In this document: in pieces, positions 53,136-64,000 of the stretch
Numbering within the stretch: position 1 is the first letter of the stretch
Layout of the letters: each line of letters starts with the position of its first letter
Assembly (NCBI RefSeq): GCF_014648055.1
Contig: NZ_BMQJ01000009.1
Span: 186,342-250,341, forward strand
Reading direction: 5' to 3'
Source of the DNA: Streptosporangium pseudovulgare
Lineage (GTDB): Bacteria > Actinomycetota > Actinomycetes > Streptosporangiales > Streptosporangiaceae
Length of the DNA: 64,000 nt
Notes under the pieces: generated by a model
Told to the model about the DNA's origin: nothing
The model's database searches: none
Seen by the model: only the letters and a program-made list of their open reading frames with translations
Translations under genes and position numbers: made by a program

Positions 53136-53840
53136 ATGCGAAAAATGGTGCCGCGCATGACCGCGGAGTCGTTGCCCGAGAGGCTGGACGACCTGCCCGT
53201 GGAGCCGAAGGACTTCCTCCAGCTCGTGGCCGTCGACTTCACCGGGACCTACAACGTCTACCTCTCCGCCAAGGACGAACGGCTCAAGATGACCCGGCTC
53301 TCCATGAGCCTCCTGTCGGCGCCGTTCGCCGCCGCGATCGCGCTGGCCAGCACGAAGGTGATCGACCCGCGGGCGCTGACCTCGTGGGACGGCGTGCCGG
53401 GCTACCTGTTCGCGATGGTCACCGCGTTCGGGCTGCTGAACATGCTGCCGTTCCTGCGGCTGATCGAGGCCGTGAACGCCCACATGCGGACCGCCCGCGC
53501 CATCAACAACTTCCGCCTGCTCTACGTCGTCCAGCTCAAGGACCACCTGTCCGCGCTGGGCTGGACCCCCAACCTGCCGGTGGACCCCCGCTACCCCGAG
53601 ACGTACGCGCCGCTCGCCTGGCCGGGCGTCAACGTGATGATGCTCGCCGTGGTCAACGGCGTCTACATGGCGGTCGGCGTGCTCGGCCTGGTGGGCGCCG
53701 ACCCCAACCCGGGGCTGCTCATCGTGGTCATCGGGCTGATCGCGCTGATCCACTACTTCATCTACTACGTCCGCGCGAACGTCTCCCGCCGCCGCAGGCT
53801 TCCCCACAACCCCTACCATTTCCCCAACGTGGAGACCTGA
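53136..53840 (+). CDS. four-helix membrane protein of the TS-like cluster
   Basis: A 234-residue protein with a soluble N-terminus (about 55 residues; PKDFLQLVAVDFTGTYNVYL) and two hairpins of membrane helices: LSMSLLSAPFAAAIALAS and YLFAMVTAFGLLNMLPFLRL, then a charged loop of about 60 residues (INNFRLLYVVQLKDHLSALG), then VMMLAVVNGVYMAVGVLGLV and LLIVVIGLIALIHYFIYYV, ending in a basic tail. No family was recognised. The next gene starts directly after its stop codon, so it is one operon with the TS-like enzyme. Confidence 0.75.
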   Translation: MRKMVPRMTAESLPERLDDLPVEPKDFLQLVAVDFTGTYNVYLSAKDERLKMTRLSMSLLSAPFAAAIALASTKVIDPRALTSWDGVPGYLFAMVTAFGLLNMLPFLRLIEAVNAHMRTARAINNFRLLYVVQLKDHLSALGWTPNLPVDPRYPETYAPLAWPGVNVMMLAVVNGVYMAVGVLGLVGADPNPGLLIVVIGLIALIHYFIYYVRANVSRRRRLPHNPYHFPNVET

Positions 53841-54560
53841 ATGCCCGACTACCTCAGATTCGCGTCTTGTGGGGAGACGTGGATCTGGCTGATGCGCCAC
53901 GTGCGGCGCCACGGCCTGCCCGCCGAGGACGACCGCGGCCCGATCTTCGAGGCGCCGCCGGCGCTGTTCGAGATCACCGGCCTCGGCTGGGACGACCCGA
54001 TCCTGCGCTCCTACGGCGACGCCCGGAAGATCCCGCCGTACTCCCGGAAGTTCAGTGAGCGCACGGTGATCCCGCCGTTCAAGTACAGCTACGGCGGCCG
54101 GCTCCGGCAGTTCCTCGGCGTCGACCAGCTCCGCTGGGCGGCCGGCGTGCTGCGCGCCAAGCCGTACACCAAGAGCGCCTGGATCTCCCTGACCGCCCCC
54201 GGCGAGCCGCCGGACGCGGTGCCCTGCCTGACCAGCCTCGCCTTCCGGCTCCGCGAGGGGCGACTGGCGATGACCGCGGCCTTCCGGTCACAGAACGCCC
54301 TCACCTCCTACCTGAACTACGTGCCGCTGCGTAGTATCCAGGGCGAGGTCGCCGAAGACCTCGGAGTGGACTGTGGGGCGATGAGGGTCTTCGTCGACGT
54401 TCCGCACATCTACGCGGTGGACGCGGCGGCGGTCGAGGAGATCCTCCGGCTGTCGGAGCGCGATGGGCTCGGCGAGGGCGGGTCGGCACCTGGTCATGCT
54501 GGTCGACCTGGACGGGACGGTGGTCGACTATGCCCGGACGGAGCGCGCCGCGCTGGCTGA
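53841..54560 (+). CDS. thymidylate synthase-like protein
   Basis: A 239-residue protein with thymidylate synthase (ThyA) motifs in the right order: Cys129 in AVPCLTSLAFRLREGR (ThyA Cys146), Arg149-Ser150 in AFRSQNALTSYLNY (Arg166-Ser167), Asn152 at the place of Asp169, Asn159 (Asn177) and HIY with His189 and Tyr191 (His207, Tyr209). Spacing matches E. coli ThyA within one residue. The family also contains nucleotide hydroxymethylases of nucleoside antibiotics. The usual N-terminal part differs. The C-terminal tail after residue 210 overlaps the HAD gene by 98 bp. Substrate unknown; it lies between a membrane protein and a HAD phosphatase. Confidence 0.8.
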   Translation: MPDYLRFASCGETWIWLMRHVRRHGLPAEDDRGPIFEAPPALFEITGLGWDDPILRSYGDARKIPPYSRKFSERTVIPPFKYSYGGRLRQFLGVDQLRWAAGVLRAKPYTKSAWISLTAPGEPPDAVPCLTSLAFRLREGRLAMTAAFRSQNALTSYLNYVPLRSIQGEVAEDLGVDCGAMRVFVDVPHIYAVDAAAVEEILRLSERDGLGEGGSAPGHAGRPGRDGGRLCPDGARRAG

Positions 54561-55125
54561 GGTCCGCCGCCGGTTCTTCCGGATGGACCACGCCGAGTTC
54601 CTGGCGGCCTTCCACGCCGTCAACGAGCCGCTCTGGGCGGCCTACCGCGAGCATCTGATCACGCTGGCGGAGCTCCGGCTGGAGCGCTGGGCCCGGCTGG
54701 GCGCCCCCGGCGGGGTCGCGACGGCTTTCGAGGACGCGCTCGGGCGGCACGTGGCCCTGTTCCCCGAGGCCCGTGCCGCCCTGCGGCGGCTGGCGCGGCG
54801 GTTCCCGCTGGCCCTGGTGACCGACGGCCTCGCCGACGTCCAGCGGGCCAAGCTGCGCCGTACCCGGATCGGGGGGTTCTTCCGGCACGTGGTGATCGCG
54901 CCCGAGGTGGGCATGCGCAAGCCCGACGGCGACCTGCTGCACCACACCCTCGGCCTGCTGGAGGCCAAGGCCGACGACGCGCTGATGGTCGGCGACTCCC
55001 CGGCGAGCGACGGCGCCTGCGCGCGGGCCGCCGGGGTGGACTTCTGCTGGGTGAACCGCACCGGGGCGGCGGGCGTCCCGGGCGTCCCGGTCCACCGGAC
55101 CGTCTCCCACCTCGGAGCCGTCTGA
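54463..55125 (+). CDS. HAD-family hydrolase
   Basis: The 220-residue protein has the HAD motifs: VMLVDLDGTVVDYARTERAA (motif I DxDGT), LALVTDGLADVQRAKLRRTR (motif II), GMRKPDGDLLHHTLGLLEAK (motif III lysine) and DALMVGDSPASDGACARAAG (motif IV). The large helical cap points to a phosphatase for small phosphorylated metabolites such as nucleotides or sugar phosphates. ATG 54463 (GGAG upstream) overlaps the TS-like gene by 98 bp; ATG 54496 would be too short for the first strand. It is the last gene of the three-gene cluster. Confidence 0.88.
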   Translation: MGSARAGRHLVMLVDLDGTVVDYARTERAALAEVRRRFFRMDHAEFLAAFHAVNEPLWAAYREHLITLAELRLERWARLGAPGGVATAFEDALGRHVALFPEARAALRRLARRFPLALVTDGLADVQRAKLRRTRIGGFFRHVVIAPEVGMRKPDGDLLHHTLGLLEAKADDALMVGDSPASDGACARAAGVDFCWVNRTGAAGVPGVPVHRTVSHLGAV

Positions 55126-55247
55126 ACCGGCGCCGTACGGACCGGCCCGAACCGGCCTGAACCGGCCGCATCACCCGGGCGGGACCGGTCCCTCCGCCCG
55201 GACCGGGCCGGCCGTTCCGGGCGCCCGGGGATCCGCCGGGAACGGCG

Positions 55248-55898
55248 TCAGGCCGGTTCGGGGGACGCCTCGAACGCCTCGGCGACCGCGGCCCGGACCC
55301 GGTCCATGTCGGCCGGGGCGCCGATCTCGCGGCTCAGGGAGGTCATGTCGACCTCCGGCATGCCGCACGGCACCGCCCAGTTCCACGGGGACAGGTCGCC
55401 CTCGACGTTGAGGGCGAACCCGTGGCTGGTCACGCCGCGGCTCTGCCGCATGCCGATCGAGACGATCTTCCGGCCGGTCGCGACGGTCCACACCCCGGTG
55501 AGCAGCTCGGAGCCGGGCGGGGTGTCGCGGCGCTCGGCCGGGGCGCCGAGCGCCCCGAGCGCGCGGACGAGGCGCAGCTCGACCTCCCGGACGTAGTCGA
55601 CGATCCTCTCGGTCTCGTCGAGCTTGACGATCAGGTAGCCGACGAGCTGGCCCGGGCCGTGGTAGGTGAGCTGCCCACCGCGGCCCGTGCTCACGACCGG
55701 GATGCCGTGGGACGGGTCGGGCAGGTGCTCCTGGAGCGTGCGCTTGCCGACGGTGTACACCTGCGGGTGGCTGAGGAGCCAGAGGGTGTCGGGGCGCTCG
55801 TCGCGCTGCCGTTGACCGACCATGTCGGTCATCCGCTCCATGGCCTTCTCGTACTCGACCAGCTCGTCCTGGATCAGCGACAGGGGACGTTGCCTCAT
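55248..55898 (-). CDS. lipB: octanoyltransferase
   Basis: The 216-residue enzyme transfers octanoyl from acyl-carrier protein to lipoyl domains. Motifs: VVSTGRGGQLTYHGPGQLVG, GRKIVSIGMRQSRGVTSHGF with catalytic Lys, and WAVPCGMPEVDMTSLSREIG with catalytic Cys in PCG. Length is normal. No lipA is adjacent in the window. A 49-bp gap separates it from the PspC gene upstream. Confidence 0.95.
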   Translation of the reverse strand: MRQRPLSLIQDELVEYEKAMERMTDMVGQRQRDERPDTLWLLSHPQVYTVGKRTLQEHLPDPSHGIPVVSTGRGGQLTYHGPGQLVGYLIVKLDETERIVDYVREVELRLVRALGALGAPAERRDTPPGSELLTGVWTVATGRKIVSIGMRQSRGVTSHGFALNVEGDLSPWNWAVPCGMPEVDMTSLSREIGAPADMDRVRAAVAEAFEASPEPA

Positions 55899-55943
55899 GT
55901 CCCCAGCATATTTTCCCCGGCGGGTACCGGTGGCGGGCGGCCT

Positions 55944-58263
<2,320 letters not shown>

Positions 58264-58371
58264 CTTTTCGCATCCCCGCTCGGGAGGATCTAGGCGCGGG
58301 CCACTTATAACGGTACGTTCCGCCTTAGTACGCACGGGGGACCTTCCACGTTCCACCTTCCGAGGAGCGCA

Positions 58372-59940
58372 ATGCGCCTTACGTCACGCCGCGGCATGGT
58401 CAGGGCGGCCACCCTGGTCACGGCAGTCGCCCTCCCCCTCGCCCTCGCGGCGCCCGCCGCGACGGCCGGGACCGCCGCACCCGCCGCGACCGGCGTCTCC
58501 GACGTCCTGGCGGAGGCCCTGGCCCACCTGGTCAAGGGCAAGAACGTCAAGAAGCATCTCGACGCGTTGCAGTCCATCGCCGACGCCAACGGCGGCACCC
58601 GCGCCGTGGGAACACCCGGCTACGACGCCTCGCTCGCCTACATCAGGGACAAGGTGACCCGGGCCGGATACAAGGTCTCCACCACCGACGTCGAGTTCCC
58701 CGTCAAGTGGGAGGAGTTCTCCCCCTCGGTCCTGCAGCAGGTCTCCCCCGACGCGAAGACGTACGCCAACCCCACCGACTTCGTCACCGTGACCCCCTCC
58801 GGCGGCGGGGACGTCACCGCGCAGATCCAGGTCGTCGACCCGGTCGTCCCGCCCGCCCCCGTCCCCAACACCTCCACCGCGGGCTGCGAGAGCTCCGACT
58901 TCACCGGCTTCGTCCCCGGCCGGATCGCCCTCATCCAGCGCGGCACCTGCGCGTTCATCGACAAGGCCCTCAACGCGAAGGCCGCGGGCGCGGCCGGCGT
59001 CATCTTCTTCAACGAGGGCCAGCCGGGCCGTACCGACCCGTTCGAGTTCGACATCCGCGAGTGGCGCTTCGGCTTCCCCGTCGTCATCGCGAGCACCGCC
59101 GTCGGCCTCGACCTGGCCGACAGCCCGGGCACGGTCGTCCACCTGAAGGTGGACGCCAAGACCACGGTCGGCCACGCCAAGAACCTCATCGCCGAGTCCC
59201 GGCTCGGCGCCGCCGGCGAGGTCGTGATGGCCGGCGCCCACCTCGACAGCGTCCCCGAGGGCCCCGGCATCAACGACAACGGCTCCGGCAGCGCCGCCAT
59301 CCTGGAGACCGCGCTGAAGATGGCGCACCTGCCCACCAAGAACCGGCTGCGGTTCGCCTGGTGGGCCGGCGAGGAGCTGGGCCTGCTCGGCTCCGACCAG
59401 TACGTCGCGGGCCTGTCGCAGGCCGAGCGGGACCGGATCCGGCTCTACCTCAACTTCGACATGGTGGCCTCGCCGAACGACGTCACCTTCCTCTACGACG
59501 GCGACGACTCCGACGCCGAGGGCTCGGGCCCCGGCCCGGACGGCTCCGCCGGGATCGAGAAGGTCTTCGAGCGGTACTACGGCAAGCGCGGCCTGCCGTT
59601 CAAGGGGACCGACTTCGACGGCCGCTCCGACTACGGCGCGTTCATCGCCAACGGCATCCCGTCCGGCGGCATCTTCACCGGCGCCGAGGGGATCAAGACC
59701 GCCGAGGAGGCCGCCCTCTTCGGAGGCACGGCCGGCGCGCCGTACGACCCCTGCTACCACGACGTGTGCGACACCATCACCAACATCAACGCCGCCGCCC
59801 TCGACCGCAACGCCAAGGCCATCGGCTACGCGACCGCTCGCTACGCCTACGACCTGACCGGCATCCCCGACCGGAACGCCGCCGCCCTGGCCAGGTCCGC
59901 CGCCCCGGCGCGGATCCCGGCGCACGGCGCGGCGAGCTAG
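58372..59940 (+). CDS. secreted M28 aminopeptidase with inserted PA domain
   Basis: The 522-residue protein has a signal peptide (MRLTSRRGMVRAATLVTAVA) and an M28 domain interrupted by a PA (protease-associated) domain (about 150-265; CESSDFTGFVPGRIALIQRG, TCAFIDKALNAKAAGAAGVI). The catalytic half has His290 in AHLDSV, Asp302 in NDNGSGS, EELGLLGSDQY, LNFDMVASPN and YHDVCDTI. No C-terminal beta-sandwich is present. PA domains help choose or admit protein substrates. It is the middle gene of the three paralogues, with 108 bp before it and 222 bp after it. Confidence 0.92.
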   Translation: MRLTSRRGMVRAATLVTAVALPLALAAPAATAGTAAPAATGVSDVLAEALAHLVKGKNVKKHLDALQSIADANGGTRAVGTPGYDASLAYIRDKVTRAGYKVSTTDVEFPVKWEEFSPSVLQQVSPDAKTYANPTDFVTVTPSGGGDVTAQIQVVDPVVPPAPVPNTSTAGCESSDFTGFVPGRIALIQRGTCAFIDKALNAKAAGAAGVIFFNEGQPGRTDPFEFDIREWRFGFPVVIASTAVGLDLADSPGTVVHLKVDAKTTVGHAKNLIAESRLGAAGEVVMAGAHLDSVPEGPGINDNGSGSAAILETALKMAHLPTKNRLRFAWWAGEELGLLGSDQYVAGLSQAERDRIRLYLNFDMVASPNDVTFLYDGDDSDAEGSGPGPDGSAGIEKVFERYYGKRGLPFKGTDFDGRSDYGAFIANGIPSGGIFTGAEGIKTAEEAALFGGTAGAPYDPCYHDVCDTITNINAAALDRNAKAIGYATARYAYDLTGIPDRNAAALARSAAPARIPAHGAAS

Positions 59941-61662
<1,722 letters not shown>

Positions 61663-61674
61663 AACCCGCCAGCG

Positions 61675-61703
61675 CCCGCGGGGACCCGATGAGTCCCCGC
61701 GGG
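61675..61703. terminator. 11-bp hairpin after the third M28 gene
   Basis: CCCGCGGGGAC (61675-61685) is perfectly complementary to GTCCCCGCGGG (61693-61703), with loop CCGATGA. It lies 13 bp after the stop codon. Confidence 0.7.
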
Positions 61704-61752
61704 ACCCCTCCGTACGGCTCCCGCCCCGTGGCGGGAGCCGTACGGAGGGGTC
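61703..61752. terminator. 23-bp perfect hairpin between convergent genes
   Basis: The arms 61703-61725 and 61730-61752 are perfectly complementary over 23 bp, with a 4-nt loop CCGT. The left arm starts GACCCCTCCGTACGG. It begins where the first hairpin ends. The next gene (minus strand) ends 109 bp further, so it can terminate both directions. Confidence 0.85.
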
Positions 61753-61860
61753 TCCGGCGCAGTACGGGCCGTCGTCGCCGAGCCCCGTCGCGGCGGGAGC
61801 CCGTACAGCCGGTGTCCCCGGCGCGGCGTCCCGGGTGCGGCGGGGACACCGCGGCGCGGG

Positions 61861-62781
61861 TCAGGACGCGGGCCGGTCGTAGACGCCCACCGCCCAGCGG
61901 CCGGGCCGCTTCCGGAGCTCGATCAGCTCCTTCGAGGAACCGAACTCCGGCACGAGATATCCGTCGCCGCACCGGACCCCCCTGTCGTCCCGCGGCGCGC
62001 ACCCCCGACGCTTCGCCTCGGCGAAGCTGATCCGGCGGGCGCCGGGAGGAACCACCCAGATGGTGTGGGTCTGTTCCCGCCCCACCCAGGCCGGACCGGC
62101 CGATTCCGGGCTGTGCTGCGTGAACAACGCCTTGTCCTTCACCTGCCGAGATCCCGCGTGGGGGCATGGAGCGTTGAACGACCCCCCCGGCACGAAGACG
62201 ACGAGCCTCGTGCCGGGCTCGGCGCAGACGAATCTGAGCCCCGTGTACCGGCTGGTCGGTGTGAACCTCAGGGTGTAGGGCGTGCCCGTCGTCTTCGACC
62301 GGTACCCTCCGATCAGCGTCACCTTCCTGCGGTCCATGTCCTTCAGGGACGCGGGAAGGTCCTTGCCCGGCTCGGGCGGGCGGGGCACGGGGCGTGCCTT
62401 CGTGCCGTCGGTGGGTCTCGGGGCGGGCCTCTCTGTCGGCCGCGCCGCCGGCCTCTCCGTAGGCGGCGGCACCGGCCTCTCCGTGGGCCTCTCCACCGGT
62501 CCCGTCACCGATCCCTCCGCGGGCGCGGCCACAGGCGTCATGGACCGGGCGGCGGTCACCGTGTCCCCGCCGCCGGATCCCCCGGGCAGCGAGAACGGCA
62601 CCGCCACCGCAGCCGCCACCGCGCCGGAGGCCAGGAACGCCCCGGCCGCGCCCGCCAGCCTGCGCCTGCGCCGGACGGCCCGGCCCCGGCGCAGGATCTC
62701 CTCCAGCCGGGCGGCGCCCCCGCTGCCGCCCGCGCCGCGCTCGTCGAGCAGTTCCCGCAGATCGTGCTCGGTGTAGGTCAT
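61861..62781 (-). CDS. membrane-anchored partner protein of the ECF sigma factor
   Basis: A 306-residue protein: a short N-terminal cytoplasmic part (about 38 residues; YTEHDLRELLDERGAGGSGG), one membrane helix (LAGAAGAFLASGAVAAAVAV), a Pro/Arg/Thr-rich repeat stretch (about 95-135, PTERPVPPPTERPAARPTER-like) and an extracytoplasmic domain with five cysteines (Cys185, 206, 262, 270...). ATG 62781 overlaps the sigma factor's stop by 4 bp. It is probably the sigma factor's anti-sigma regulator, but no zinc-binding anti-sigma motif (HxxxCxxC) was seen, so this is inference. Confidence 0.7.
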   Translation of the reverse strand: MTYTEHDLRELLDERGAGGSGGAARLEEILRRGRAVRRRRRLAGAAGAFLASGAVAAAVAVPFSLPGGSGGGDTVTAARSMTPVAAPAEGSVTGPVERPTERPVPPPTERPAARPTERPAPRPTDGTKARPVPRPPEPGKDLPASLKDMDRRKVTLIGGYRSKTTGTPYTLRFTPTSRYTGLRFVCAEPGTRLVVFVPGGSFNAPCPHAGSRQVKDKALFTQHSPESAGPAWVGREQTHTIWVVPPGARRISFAEAKRRGCAPRDDRGVRCGDGYLVPEFGSSKELIELRKRPGRWAVGVYDRPAS

Positions 62782-63269
62782 CGCTCCGCTCCCATCGTCA
62801 TCCGAACCCGCTGATCCACTCTGAGCCTCGCGAGGGCCCTGCCGAGCTGGCTCTTGACCGCCCCCAGCGAGCAGCCGAGCACACCGGCCACCTGGGAGAG
62901 GGTCATCCCCTCGTAGTAGTGCAGGACGACCACCGCCCGCTGGCGGGCGGACAGCGCGCCGATCGCGGCCCACAGCGCGTCCCGGTCGCCGACCTCGTCG
63001 GTGAAGTCCCCGGCGTCCGCCCGGTCCGGGAGGTCCCCGGTCGGGACCTCGCCCCGCCAGCGCCGCCGCCACCAGGAGGCGTGCGTGTTCGCGATGATCC
63101 GGTACACGTACGGATCGGGGTCCCCGTCGATCCGCCGCCAGGCCAGCCAGGCCCTGGCCAGCGCCGTCTGCACCAGGTCCTCGGCGGTCGCCCAGTCCCG
63201 GGTGAGGAGATACGCCGTTCTCCGCAACCTCTCGTGGCGTTGCGCGACGTACTCCGCGAACTCTGTCAT
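62778..63269 (-). CDS. ECF sigma factor, SigE family
   Basis: The 163-residue protein has sigma region 2 (RTAYLLTRDWATAEDLVQTA, LARAWLAWRRIDGDPDPYVY) and region 4 (ALSARQRAVVVLHYYEGMTL, SQVAGVLGCSLGAVKSQLGR). Its YVYRIIANTHASWWRRRWRG segment is typical of the SigE-type ECF group of actinomycetes. It directs RNA polymerase to stress-related promoters. ATG 63269 follows GGAGG. The 4-bp-overlapping downstream gene is its probable regulator. Confidence 0.94.
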   Translation of the reverse strand: MTEFAEYVAQRHERLRRTAYLLTRDWATAEDLVQTALARAWLAWRRIDGDPDPYVYRIIANTHASWWRRRWRGEVPTGDLPDRADAGDFTDEVGDRDALWAAIGALSARQRAVVVLHYYEGMTLSQVAGVLGCSLGAVKSQLGRALARLRVDQRVRMTMGAER

Positions 63270-63494
63270 CCTGCCTCCAGTGCGAAGCTCCGCCGATCAC
63301 TACCGCCTGGGCCCGCCGTACGGATGACAGCGATTCCGCGCGATTTCCCGCCTTTCCGCCCGATCCCGTGACGGCGGCCCGCGGGTTCCGTGAGGCGGCC
63401 CACGCGGCTCCTCGGCGGCGACCCGGTCACGGGGGCCTCCGCGCTCCGCTAGCCTCGCCTACGGCACGCACACGCCGGGACGAAAGGCACCAAG

Positions 63495-64000
63495 TTGATC
63501 GGCTGGTTCGAAGCGGTGGTCCTCGGACTCGTACAGGGGCTGACGGAGTTTCTGCCGATCTCCTCCAGTGCCCACATCAGGGTCGTCTCGGCGCTCCTGG
63601 GCTGGCAGGACCCGGGCGCGGCGTTCACGGCGGTGATCCAGCTCGGCACCGAGGCCGCGGTGGTGATCTATTTCCGCAAGGACATCTGGGAGATCATCTC
63701 CACCTGGGTCCGGTCGCTGTGGCGGCCCGACCTGCGATCCCACCACGCGGCGCGGATGGGCTGGTACGTCATCGCCGGCACGATCCCGATCGTCGTTCTG
63801 GGCCTGCTGTTCAAGGACAGCATCGAGACGGTCTTCCGCGACCTGCGTCTGATCGGCACCACCCTGATCGTCTTCGGCGCGGTCCTGTGGCTGGCCGACC
63901 GCACCGCCCGCAACAAGCTCACGCTGCAGAAGAACCTCAGCCTCACCCACGCCCTGGTGTACGGCTTCGCCCAGTCGCTGGCCCTGATCCCGGGCGTCTC
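63495..64000 (+). CDS. uppP: undecaprenyl-diphosphatase, N-terminal part (3' end outside window)
   Basis: The frame starts at TTG 63495 (AAAGG upstream) and runs off the window after 168 codons. The segment has the BacA/UppP signature GLVQGLTEFLPISSSAHIRV and FTAVIQLGTEAAVVIYFRKD, with the ending FAQSLALIPGVS being the second conserved region. The enzyme dephosphorylates undecaprenyl diphosphate for peptidoglycan synthesis and gives bacitracin resistance when abundant. The TTG start makes the first residue Met by initiation. Confidence 0.95.
   Translation, partial: MIGWFEAVVLGLVQGLTEFLPISSSAHIRVVSALLGWQDPGAAFTAVIQLGTEAAVVIYFRKDIWEIISTWVRSLWRPDLRSHHAARMGWYVIAGTIPIVVLGLLFKDSIETVFRDLRLIGTTLIVFGAVLWLADRTARNKLTLQKNLSLTHALVYGFAQSLALIPGV

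Noticed and set aside
53841..54560. A standard thymidylate synthase (thyA)
   Set aside because: The Asp169 equivalent is Asn, the N-terminus differs and the context is not folate or DNA metabolism.
63449..63649. Minus-strand frames opposite uppP
   Set aside because: They are antisense shadows of the clear UppP coding sequence.

Overview
The window is very GC-rich with almost no intergenic slack, many GTG (and a few TTG) starts and numerous 4-bp ATGA/GTGA gene overlaps. It carries SARP/AfsR-type regulators, a SigE-type ECF sigma factor, MEDS/STAS partner-switching proteins, a GH62 arabinofuranosidase with a CBM2 and DrrA-type exporters. This points to a filamentous actinomycete, plausibly a Streptosporangiales member (inference; no rRNA or tRNA is present to confirm it).

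Regions 1-11 kb: the tail of a LuxR-type response regulator, a small secreted Cys-rich protein, an operon of membrane protein, histidine kinase and response regulator, a secreted serine hydrolase, an aldo/keto reductase pseudogene, a Lnu/ANT-like nucleotidyltransferase, a secreted CBM2-GH62 arabinofuranosidase behind a LacI-type operator, a 28-residue TatA-like micropeptide and a divergent LysR/MFS pair. Regions 11-23 kb: two large SARP/AfsR-type regulators flank a DrrAB-like exporter and a BtrH-like acyltransferase. The exporter promoter has three heptamers spaced exactly 11 bp, the arrangement SARPs bind. An AhpD-like protein, a monooxygenase-like ABM protein, a MerR regulator and a class IV aminotransferase follow.

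Regions 23-33 kb: a small toxin-antitoxin island (VapBC-like plus a shortened HigB with HigA), degraded gene remnants, an ArsR/MFS operon, two NmrA-type oxidoreductases with an HxlR regulator, a methyltransferase, a GNAT enzyme, a GlxA-type AraC regulator and a saccharopine-dehydrogenase-like protein. Regions 33-42 kb: one seven-gene operon on the minus strand for L-arabinose: YtfQ-type binding protein, ATPase, two permeases, araB, araD, araA. Two LacI-type operators sit upstream, and the same motif lies upstream of the GH62 gene. The enzymes thus form an extracellular release, uptake and catabolism route, but the regulator gene is not in the window.

Regions 42-56 kb: mostly housekeeping and stress genes (ArsC-like, CysE, SepF-like, LysE, GNAT, folD under a ZTP riboswitch, a DUF574-type methyltransferase, an MBL-fold protein, a STAS protein and a MEDS/ATPase pair overlapping tail to tail, lipB, PspC). 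Within them is a tight cluster of a four-helix membrane protein, a thymidylate-synthase-like enzyme and a HAD phosphatase, the best candidate here for an undescribed system. Regions 56-64 kb: three tandem secreted M28 aminopeptidase paralogues, a very strong terminator, an ECF sigma factor with its membrane partner, and the start of uppP.

Positions were read by eye. Families are assigned from motifs and remembered relatives, without any database search.
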